From assembly GCF_003417065.2 (NCBI RefSeq), contig NZ_QVLT01000020.1, forward strand, positions 1 through 64,000: a stretch of DNA of 64,000 bases, given 5' to 3'. The notes under the pieces were generated by a model that saw only the letters and a program-made list of their open reading frames with translations, made no database searches and was not told the origin of the DNA. Origin of the DNA: Hymenobacter lapidiphilus (GTDB lineage Bacteria > Bacteroidota > Bacteroidia > Cytophagales > Hymenobacteraceae). Positions 57,202 through 64,000 of the stretch are shown here, piece by piece; position 1 is the first letter of the stretch, and each line of letters opens with the position of its first letter. The translations under genes and the position numbers were made by a program.

Positions 57202-59655
57202 TTACTTCGAGCCGCTACCAGCCTGGCCAACCGACTTTTCGGTGCCGGCGGCGGGGGCGTTCTTCACGAACTTATCGAGCCAGCTGTTCATCTCCCAGAG
57301 CATGTGCAGCACCGACTCCTTGGCCGTGTAGCCGTGGCTTTCGTAGGGCAGCAGCACCAGGCGGGTGCTGGCGCCGAAGCTTTTGAGGGCCGTGTAGTAG
57401 CGCTCCGACTGCATCGGGAAGGTGCCGGTGTTGTTGTCGGCCTCGCCGTGGATGAGCAGCAGCGGGGTTTTCATCTTGTCGGCATTCTGGAAGGGCGACA
57501 TGGTGCTGTACACTTCCGGGGCCTGCCAGTAGGTGCGCTGCTCGTTCTGGAAACCGAAGGGCGTGAGCGTGCGGTTGTAGGCGCCGCTGCGGGCAATTCC
57601 GGCCCGGAACAACTTGCTGTAAGAGAGCAGGTTGGCCGTCATGAAAGCGCCGTAGGAGTGGCCGCCCACGCCCACGCGGTTCGGGTCGACCACGCCCCGG
57701 CGCACGCCTTCCTCGATGGCCGCCTGGGCGCTCGACACGAGCTGCTGCACGTAGGTATCGTTGGGCTCCTTGCTGCCCTCACCCACGATGGGGATGCTGG
57801 CGTTATCGAGCACGGCGTAGCCCATGGTGGCAAACGCGGCCGCGCCCGAGTAGCTGATGCGGTTAAACTGGTAGGGCGAGCCGTTCACCTGGCCGGCGGC
57901 GGCGGCACTCTTGAACTCGGCCGGGTAGGCCCACAAAAAGGTGGGCAGCGGACCATCCTCCTTCTTATAGCCCGCGGGCAGATACAGCATAGCCGTCAGT
58001 TCCACGCCGTCGGCGCGCTTGTAACGGAGCTGCTCTTTCTGGATGCCTTTGAGCTGCGGGTACGGGTGCGGGAAGTTGGTAACGCGCTGGGGGGCGCTGC
58101 GCTTGGCGAGGTTGCGGATGTAGTAGTTCGGGTTTTCGTCGGGCTGCTCCTGGGTCGTGAGCAGCACGCGCTTCTTGGCGTCGAGCACGGCTACGGGCCG
58201 CTCGAAGCGTGGGGCCTGGGAGCGCCACAGCTCCTGGCTTTTGCCGGTGTTCAGGTTGAACACGCTCACGAAGGGCCGGTCGCCGGTGGTGGAGGCGCCC
58301 GTGCCGTTGAGCATCAGCAGCTCGCCGTTGGGCAGCAGGTTGAGCACGTCGCGGCCATATTGGTTGCGGCGGGTGTCGGGCTGGCCGGGGTCGGTGTAGC
58401 GGTCCTCGTACGAGCGGTCGAACAGCGTGCTGGCCTGCCAGGTGCGCGGGTTCACGATTTTGGTGAGGCTCTTGCGCGACTGCCACCACCGCTCGGTAGC
58501 CAGGGCCACCTTATCATCGCCCCACTCAAAGCCCCCAAAACGGTATTGGGCCGCGTAAATCTCCTTAGGCTGACCTCCGAACGGTGCGTCGAGCGCGAAT
58601 ACTTTGTCGCGGATTTCGGCTTTCTGCTTGGGGTCGCCGCCGTCCTGGGCTTCGGTGTAATACACCGTAGCCGGCACATCGTTGCGCCAGGCATAGTCGC
58701 GGGGGCCGGTGGGGGCGCCGTCGGGACTGTAGGGCACGTTCTCCTGGGCGGGCGTGTCGGCCAGCATTTTCACCAGCGTACCATCCATGTTGAACACCTC
58801 GGTGCGGAGCGGGAAGCGGTACACCGGCACGAGGTAGGAAAACGGCGCGTGCACCGTTTCCGTCAGCACGAAGCGACCATCGGGCGACGACTGCGCGCCG
58901 GTGATGATGCCCGGCTGGCCGATGGCCTTCATCTGGCCATCGAGGCCCAGCCGCATTACCTGCGCCGTGGCGTAGTAGTTGAACTGCTTATCATCAGACG
59001 GGTTCTTGAGCAAATCCTGGTAGGTGGGCGCCTGGCCCGAGCGGCCGAGGTTCTGCTGCACCGTGGGCCCGGCCGGCACGCGGCTCACGGCCGGCGCCGC
59101 GCCGCGCCCGGTTGGGATGGCGCGCACGATAAAGCCTTGGCCGTCGGGCAACCAGTTGTAGGGCGTGCCGAGCACGGCGTTCAGGGCCACGCTGCCCACG
59201 CGCCGGGCGGCGCCCGTGGCTACGTCGGCCACGTACAGCTCAATGCGGCCGTCGGTGGTATTGGTGAAGGCAATCTTGGTTTCATCGGGCGACCATTGCA
59301 CGTAGCTGAGCTGGGCCTCAGCAGGCAAGCCGGTTACGGCCATTTCGGTGCCGGTGGGCAGCTTTTTCAGCTTGAGGCCAGTCAGGTACTGGGCGCGGCT
59401 GGGGCCATTGGTGGCGGGGTTGAGCCGCACGCCCGCCAACCGCAGCTCGGGCTGCGACAGCTCGGCAATAGTAGGGTTGGCGGCGCGCTCCAGAATCACC
59501 ATGTACTGGCCCTTCGAATCGACGCTCACGCCCGGCGTGGACGCCACGGTTACCAGGTCGGCCAGGGCTTTGGGGGGCATCTGGTACGTGGCGGCATCCT
59601 GGGCCAGCATCGCGTGCGAGCTGAATAACAGGAGCCCAAACAGAAGTTTTTTCAT
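57202..59655 (-). CDS. S9-family (prolyl oligopeptidase-like) peptidase
   Basis: This 817-residue secreted protein starts at MKKLLFGLLLFSSHAMLAQD. An N-terminal beta-propeller (LSYVQWSPDETKIAFTNTTD, GQPGIITGAQSSPDGRFVLT) precedes the alpha/beta-hydrolase domain. The catalytic Ser is in VGGHSYGAFMTANLLSYS, Asp in LLLIHGEADNNTG and His in LLPYESHGYTAKES. It resembles plastid glutamyl endopeptidase-like and DPP-type S9 enzymes of Bacteroidota. It degrades peptides in the periplasm or outside. Confidence 0.93.
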   Translation of the reverse strand: MKKLLFGLLLFSSHAMLAQDAATYQMPPKALADLVTVASTPGVSVDSKGQYMVILERAANPTIAELSQPELRLAGVRLNPATNGPSRAQYLTGLKLKKLPTGTEMAVTGLPAEAQLSYVQWSPDETKIAFTNTTDGRIELYVADVATGAARRVGSVALNAVLGTPYNWLPDGQGFIVRAIPTGRGAAPAVSRVPAGPTVQQNLGRSGQAPTYQDLLKNPSDDKQFNYYATAQVMRLGLDGQMKAIGQPGIITGAQSSPDGRFVLTETVHAPFSYLVPVYRFPLRTEVFNMDGTLVKMLADTPAQENVPYSPDGAPTGPRDYAWRNDVPATVYYTEAQDGGDPKQKAEIRDKVFALDAPFGGQPKEIYAAQYRFGGFEWGDDKVALATERWWQSRKSLTKIVNPRTWQASTLFDRSYEDRYTDPGQPDTRRNQYGRDVLNLLPNGELLMLNGTGASTTGDRPFVSVFNLNTGKSQELWRSQAPRFERPVAVLDAKKRVLLTTQEQPDENPNYYIRNLAKRSAPQRVTNFPHPYPQLKGIQKEQLRYKRADGVELTAMLYLPAGYKKEDGPLPTFLWAYPAEFKSAAAAGQVNGSPYQFNRISYSGAAAFATMGYAVLDNASIPIVGEGSKEPNDTYVQQLVSSAQAAIEEGVRRGVVDPNRVGVGGHSYGAFMTANLLSYSKLFRAGIARSGAYNRTLTPFGFQNEQRTYWQAPEVYSTMSPFQNADKMKTPLLLIHGEADNNTGTFPMQSERYYTALKSFGASTRLVLLPYESHGYTAKESVLHMLWEMNSWLDKFVKNAPAAGTEKSVGQAGSGSK

Positions 59656-59799
59656 AACGGATTGCATCAGGTGGGAAGCCGTGAAGTTCGCCCAAAATGC
59701 GCGGAAAGCAAACCCCACCCCCGACCTCTCCTCAGTGGGGAGGGGTGCCAGACGCAAGCAACCGTTGAACGCCCCCCACTCCACCACGGCGCATCAATC

Positions 59800-61326
59800 T
59801 TAAAACTGCCCCCATTCCGCCAGGGCGGCTCGGCGCTCGGCGTAGATACGGCCGATGAGGTGCGTGTCAGGTGCCGTTACGAGGTAAAGGTGGCGGTCTT
59901 GTTCGCGGGCGAAAGGGTTGGGCCGCAGGGGTAGCTCCCGAACCGATTGGCAGTGGCCGGCCAGCCCTGCCGGCTCATTGTCTTCTACCAGTAGCAGATA
60001 GCGTAGACGAGCCGGCTGCGGGGGATACCAGAACAAATAGGAGCCATTGGTACTATGGGCCGCCGGCAATTCGCGGTGGCGGTTGTAGTAGTTGATGGCC
60101 CCCGCCTGGCCGTAATTGTCGCACTTGATGAAGGTGTGTCCTTTAGCATCCGGCGGCAGACGCTGATAGGCCTGCCACACATCATCGGCCAGCGCGCGCC
60201 AACCTACCATGTCGGCGTAGTCCTGGGGCAGCGGGTGGTCGCGGCCGTCTTCCCAGCGCAGCACGCCGGTATTGCCGTAAAACTGGCCCAGCGCCAGCAT
60301 GCGGGCCGGGGGCAGCAGCGTGAACATTACCGGCAACAGGGGCAGGCTCAGCAGCAGCGGCACGAGCAGCAGGGCCGCCCGCAGACGCGGCCACCGATGC
60401 AGGCGCTGCTCCCACCACGCGGCCCCGGCCGCCAGCAGAATCGGGTAATAACCCAGGGCGTAGTAGTTTTTGCCGTGCAGTAGCGTCAGTAGCAGCAGGC
60501 CACCAGCGTATACGAAGCCCACCACCCGGTAAGGCCGCAGTTGCGGGCTAAGCAGCAAAGCCAGCAGCCCTGCCGGCCACACCCACAGCCCCGGCAGGTT
60601 CATCAGCAACTGGTCCTTCCAAAAATCGACCCTCGACACATTGACCAGTTGCGTTGCGCGCAGCAACTCCATGTGGTGGAGCACCGGCAGCCCGTGCCCG
60701 ATTTGCCAGGCCAGATTGGGCAGCCACAGCAGCAGCGCCAGCCCCGCCGCCAGCCAGAAGTGCCGCGTCGCCAGCATCCGGCGCCAGAGCGTGAGCAGCA
60801 GCGCCCCCACCAGCGCCGCCCCAAAAAACAGGGCGGAGTATTTGTTGAGCACAGCCAGTCCCAGCATGGCGCCAATGGCGTAAAGCCAGCGCGGGGCGGG
60901 CTGCTGCACGTAGCAAATCAGCCAGTAGCACCCCGCCGTGAAAGCCAGCACCTCGAACGAGTTGGGCTGGAACAGGAAGTTGAGCCGGGCATAGGCCCCT
61001 AGCAGATAACAGAGTCCCGCCAGCACCACGGCCCAGGGCCCGCCGCCCAGCCGCTGCACAGCCCGCCCCACCAGGTAAATAGTAAGGCTACCCCAGAGCA
61101 GGGGCCAGAATTTCACCCAGAACCAGCTGCCACCCAGCGCCAGCGTAACCCAGCTTTGCAGGGCCGTGAGGGGCGGCACTTCGAGGTAGCCCCAGGCCAG
61201 GTGCCGGCCGTAGTCGAGGTAGAGGTACTCGTCGCGGTGCAGCTCGTAGGCGGGGCTGGCCAGCCCATAGCCGGTGGCGAATTTGAGCAAAGCCAGCAGC
61301 ACCGGCAGCAGGCGGGGGCTTTTCAT
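59800..61326 (-). CDS. GT39-type membrane glycosyltransferase
   Basis: This 508-residue protein has ~10 membrane helices. The first loop reads YELHRDEYLYLDYGRHLAWG with the acidic DE motif of ArnT/PMT-like enzymes. YVQQPAPRWLYAIGAMLGLA and LHGKNYYALGYYPILLAAGA are typical of family 39. The soluble C-terminal part is ~130 residues. It should use a polyprenyl-phosphate sugar donor; the acceptor is unknown. Confidence 0.88.
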   Translation of the reverse strand: MKSPRLLPVLLALLKFATGYGLASPAYELHRDEYLYLDYGRHLAWGYLEVPPLTALQSWVTLALGGSWFWVKFWPLLWGSLTIYLVGRAVQRLGGGPWAVVLAGLCYLLGAYARLNFLFQPNSFEVLAFTAGCYWLICYVQQPAPRWLYAIGAMLGLAVLNKYSALFFGAALVGALLLTLWRRMLATRHFWLAAGLALLLWLPNLAWQIGHGLPVLHHMELLRATQLVNVSRVDFWKDQLLMNLPGLWVWPAGLLALLLSPQLRPYRVVGFVYAGGLLLLTLLHGKNYYALGYYPILLAAGAAWWEQRLHRWPRLRAALLLVPLLLSLPLLPVMFTLLPPARMLALGQFYGNTGVLRWEDGRDHPLPQDYADMVGWRALADDVWQAYQRLPPDAKGHTFIKCDNYGQAGAINYYNRHRELPAAHSTNGSYLFWYPPQPARLRYLLLVEDNEPAGLAGHCQSVRELPLRPNPFAREQDRHLYLVTAPDTHLIGRIYAERRAALAEWGQF

Positions 61327-61355
61327 TCCTCAATATAGATTTTTACGGATACTCG

Positions 61356-61601
61356 CTACCAATCGCGCGGCAGCCGGATGGCGGGCAGGTAGTCGCGCAG
61401 GCCGGCCGGGTGGCGGAACAGGTGGATGAACAGCAGGTGCTCGTTATCGGACTCGCGCCACTCTTCGGCGTAGAAATCGGCCACCGCGAACAGCTGCAGC
61501 CGGAAGCTGTCTTCGCGCCGCTCGGCCAGCAGCCGGCCGTGCCCGGCCAGGTACTCGGCCTGGCGGAACATGTTCAGCGCTTTAAACTCGGCGTATTTCA
61601 T
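61356..61601 (-). CDS. small hypothetical protein
   Basis: This 81-residue protein starts at MKYAEFKALNMFRQAEYLAG. It is an acidic helical protein (FYAEEWRESDNEHLLFIHLF) ending LPAIRLPRDW. It resembles short conserved Bacteroidota proteins of unknown function. It is 30 bp upstream (in transcription order) of the GT39 gene and may share its transcript. Confidence 0.75.
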   Translation of the reverse strand: MKYAEFKALNMFRQAEYLAGHGRLLAERREDSFRLQLFAVADFYAEEWRESDNEHLLFIHLFRHPAGLRDYLPAIRLPRDW

Positions 61602-61647
61602 GGCAGGGGCAAAGGTACGGGGTGAGCAGGTGACAGGGTAATAAGGT

Positions 61648-61764
61648 GGAAAAGGAACGGTCATTCAGAGCGCAGCGAAGAATCTCGCGTGCTGATGTTG
61701 CATCAACGAACCGACATCAGCACGCGAGATTCTTCGCTGCGCTCTGAATGACCGTTCCTTTTCC
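61648..61764. repeat. intergenic palindromic element, GTCATTCTGAG family
   Basis: Outer arms GGAAAAGGAACGGTCATTCA and their complement are perfect over more than 40 bp (GAGCGCAGCGAAGAATCTCG inside). A ~25-bp centre is unpaired. It is the most regular copy of the family in the window. Confidence 0.92.
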
Positions 61765-61797
61765 CCCACTAATCCACGCACCCCGTACCTTCGCGGC

Positions 61798-63147
61798 ATG
61801 AAAACGATTCGCTTTCCGCACCCGCTGGTATTGTTGGTGGGCTTTATTTTGCTGGCCTGCGCGCTGAGCTACGTGCTGCCGGCCGGCGTATTCGAGCGCA
61901 CCCCCGACGCCGCCACCGGCCGCGACGTGGTGGTGCCCGGCTCTTACCACCGCGTGCCAGCCACGCCGGTCAGCCCCCTGCAGGCGCTGGTGGCCGTTCC
62001 GAAAGGCCTGGTAGATGCGGCGGCCGTGATTTTCCTGGTGTTCCTAGCCGGTGGGGCCTTCACGGTCGTGGACCTGACGGGTGCGCTGCGCCGGGGCGTC
62101 GATTGGCTGCTGGAGAAATTCCGGGGGCGTGAAGCGGTGGTGATTCCCATCATCTCGGTGCTTTTCGCCACCATGGGCGCGCTGGAAAATATGCAGGAGG
62201 AAATCGTGCCGCTGGTGCCGGTGCTCCTGATTCTGATGCGCCGCATCGGCTATCCGGTGGTAACGGCCGCCGCCGTCAGCATCGGCTCGGCGGCGGTGGG
62301 CGCGGCGTTTAGTCCACTCAACCCGTTTCAGGTGGGCATTGCCCAGAAGCTGGCGCAGCTGCCGTTGCTGTCGGGCGGCGGCTTCCGGCTGGTGTTCCTG
62401 CTGCTGGCCCTGGTTATCTGGATTGGCGGCACCGTGCGCCACGCCCAGCGCCACCGCATAACGCCCGAAACCAGCGAGCAAGCCGACCCAAATGGCACGC
62501 TGGTGGCGGGCCGCAACCACGGGCTGGTGCTGGCGCTGCTGCTGGGCGGCTTCGCTTTTTTCGCCTACGGGGTACTGAAACTGGGCTGGGATTTCGAGCA
62601 GATGGCGGCCCTGTTCTTCACGATGGGCGTGGTGGCCGGCCTCGTGGGTGGACTGGGCCTCACAGGCACCGCCGAGGGATTCATTGCCGGCTTCCGCGAC
62701 ATTGCCTTTTCGGCCCTGCTCATCGGTTTTGCCCGCGCCATTTTCGTGGTGCTGGAGCAGGGGCAGATTGTCGATACCATCGTCAACGGCCTCTCGGCGC
62801 CACTGGCCGGGCTGCCCGCCTGGGTGGCGGCCCTGGGTATGATGGGCGTCCACACGGCCCTGCACCTGCCGGTGCCCTCGGTCAGCGGCCAGGCCGTGCT
62901 CACCATGCCGCTGCTCGTGCCCCTCTCCGACCTTATCGGCCTCTCGCGCCAGGTCACCGTCCTGGCCTACCAGTACGGTGCCGGCCTCTGCGAACTGATA
63001 ACGCCCACCAACGGCGCCCTGGTGGCCATTGTAGCCGCCTGCGGCGTGCGGTTTGATGAGTGGTGGAAGTTCGCCTTCCCCCTCTACCTGCTGCTGCTGG
63101 CCCTGGGCGCGGTGGCGGTAGTAATCGGTATTGCGGTGGGGCTGTAA
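61798..63147 (+). CDS. YfcC-family integral membrane carrier
   Basis: This 449-residue protein has ~12 transmembrane helices. It starts MKTIRFPHPLVLLVGFILLA. Family signs are YVLPAGVFERTP, LVFLAGGAFTVVDLTGALRR and ISVLFATMGALENMQEEIVP. Near the end LHLPVPSVSGQAVLTMPLLV and YQYGAGLCELITPTNGALVA are conserved. The group (C4-dicarboxylate/basic amino-acid carrier-like) is poorly characterised. The TACCTTCG just before the ATG resembles a -7 element. Confidence 0.9.
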   Translation: MKTIRFPHPLVLLVGFILLACALSYVLPAGVFERTPDAATGRDVVVPGSYHRVPATPVSPLQALVAVPKGLVDAAAVIFLVFLAGGAFTVVDLTGALRRGVDWLLEKFRGREAVVIPIISVLFATMGALENMQEEIVPLVPVLLILMRRIGYPVVTAAAVSIGSAAVGAAFSPLNPFQVGIAQKLAQLPLLSGGGFRLVFLLLALVIWIGGTVRHAQRHRITPETSEQADPNGTLVAGRNHGLVLALLLGGFAFFAYGVLKLGWDFEQMAALFFTMGVVAGLVGGLGLTGTAEGFIAGFRDIAFSALLIGFARAIFVVLEQGQIVDTIVNGLSAPLAGLPAWVAALGMMGVHTALHLPVPSVSGQAVLTMPLLVPLSDLIGLSRQVTVLAYQYGAGLCELITPTNGALVAIVAACGVRFDEWWKFAFPLYLLLLALGAVAVVIGIAVGL

Positions 63148-63178
63148 GGGGAGTAGAGCGGGAAGCAGACCGAACGAC

Positions 63179-63265
63179 GTAGGGGCGGGGCTTGCCCCCG
63201 CCCGCCGTTGAACGATTGTCGTTGAAATTGCGCGCCCGGCGGGCGGGGGCAAGCCCCGCCCCTAC
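63179..63265. repeat. intergenic palindromic element, GC-rich family
   Basis: GTAGGGGCGGGGCTTGCCCC and its complement are perfect over ~30 bp, with a 28-bp AT-richer centre. It shares its core with 35447-35491 and separates two convergent genes. Confidence 0.9.
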
Positions 63266-63280
63266 CTCGTTTTAGATGGT

Positions 63281-63670
63281 CTACTCAATCACCAGCTCAT
63301 CGGCCTCGAAGACGCGCTGGATTTTGCGCTTCTTCTCGACTACCTGAAACTGGAACGTATCGGCGCGCTCGTCGAAAAACACATCGGAGACGAGGCCCTG
63401 GTGGGCGGGTGGGGCGGTGGTGCGTACTTGGTCGCCGAAGCTGAAAGGTGGTTTCTGGTAGAGTTCCTTGAACAGCTCGGCGCTGACGAAGAACTGCTGC
63501 TCGTCGTAGCGCAGGGTAATCCAGTCGTCGTTTTCGTCGATTTTCTCGAACACTTTGCCCACCGGCTCCAGCCACTCGAAGGAGCGGCGGTTGGCCGGAT
63601 GGATGTAGCGGTAGCCGTATTCGGGCGTCCAGCCATAGAGGCCAAACACCACGGGTTTGGGTCGGGGCAC
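63281..63670 (-). CDS. hypothetical cytoplasmic protein
   Basis: The 129-residue form starts at GTG 63670 (VPRPKPVVFGLYGWTPEYGY). A longer frame to 63925 exists, but its N-terminus is Arg/Gly-rich and looks non-coding. Conserved-looking segments are FEWLEPVGKVFEKIDENDDW and QQFFVSAELFKELYQKPPFS. No family or motif is recognised. The start is uncertain. Confidence 0.7.
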   Translation of the reverse strand: MPRPKPVVFGLYGWTPEYGYRYIHPANRRSFEWLEPVGKVFEKIDENDDWITLRYDEQQFFVSAELFKELYQKPPFSFGDQVRTTAPPAHQGLVSDVFFDERADTFQFQVVEKKRKIQRVFEADELVIE

Positions 63671-63844
63671 AGAATCAGGAGTTAAAAATGGAAGGGCGAG
63701 GGCCCGTATAACCGGCGCCGGGGCGGGCGGGTTTACCACAAAGCTACGCGCCTGGCCGCCCCGCCCAACAACTTTCACCCAACCGGGGCAGTAAAGCAGT
63801 TCCGGCCGCCCCGCTTTCCGGCGGCGGCCTTTTCGACGTATTTC

Positions 63845-64000
63845 ATGCCAATAACTCCTACTACCTCCGCTGTTCCTGCCACCACTACCCCCAACGCGTG
63901 GGGCGGTATGGGTGCCCGGCCCCACGCCGGCGGCACCACGTTTCGGGTGTGGGCCCCGGCGGCTACTGCCGTGGCCCTGGTGGGCCCGTTCAACGACTGG
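63845..64000 (+). CDS. GH13 family enzyme with CBM48-like start, partial
   Basis: The frame starts MPITPTTSAVPATTTPNAWG and runs off the window. GGTTFRVWAPAATAVALVGP, then FNDW, is the N-terminal CBM48-type module of glycogen branching and related alpha-glucan enzymes. A GlgB-like branching enzyme is most likely, but a debranching or trehalose-pathway hydrolase is possible because the catalytic domain is not visible. Confidence 0.75.
   Translation, partial: MPITPTTSAVPATTTPNAWGGMGARPHAGGTTFRVWAPAATAVALVGPFNDW

Overview
The window looks like a Hymenobacter-type member of the Bacteroidota (Cytophagales). The signs are high GC, secreted proteins ending in type IX secretion (T9SS) C-terminal sorting domains, TANNTTTG-type promoter elements, the Bacteroidota order parA-parB-DUF5683-dapB-lepB, and menaquinone (men) genes. 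No database search was possible, so the genus is an inference.

The window appears to be two molecules joined. Bases 1-127 are identical to 15775-15901, and copy 1 starts at the first base of the window. Removing one copy closes bases 1-15774 into a 15,774-bp circle. That circle restores one 1341-residue secreted metalloprotease gene (12980 to 15774, then 1 to 1231) that is broken in linear form. It also carries a full plasmid backbone: a Rep_3 initiator with six iterons, an antitoxin/PIN/antitoxin-like operon, mobC-mobA plus a membrane mobilisation protein, a serine resolvase with a candidate resolution site, and an HTH/coiled-coil gene embedded in about ten copies of the palindrome TGACTAGTCA (a candidate one-protein partition system). 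Cargo is T9SS proteins. Two miniature transposable elements with target duplications and several decayed IS or toxin genes show turnover.

From 15902 onward the sequence is chromosomal. 15.9-22.8 kb: RecD-like helicase, DUF1573, DUF423, PLP-binding YggS, a PIN toxin-antitoxin pair, ribosomal protein S1, tRNA-Cys. 23-30.8 kb: cyanophycin synthetase with a frameshift, kdsA, methyltransferases, apaG, ung. 30.9-36.3 kb: minus-strand parA/parB/DUF5683/dapB/lepB cluster. 36.4-46.6 kb: an oligopeptide-binding lipoprotein, an SDR, and menaquinone genes menF, menD, menB and menE with unrelated genes between them; MenF carries an unexpected lipoprotein leader. 46.7-57 kb: a LytTR/histidine-kinase operon with a secreted helical-repeat protein and a nearby TonB-dependent receptor. 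The last two share a 46-bp upstream element, so they form a candidate regulon. 57-64 kb: S9 peptidase, GT39 membrane glycosyltransferase, YfcC-type carrier and the start of a GH13 enzyme.

Almost every chromosomal intergenic gap holds one of about five related families of ~100-bp palindromic elements. Two chromosomal genes (cphA and an M28 peptidase) each look one base short inside a GC-rich GGCC/CGCCGG stretch, which could be real decay or consensus error.
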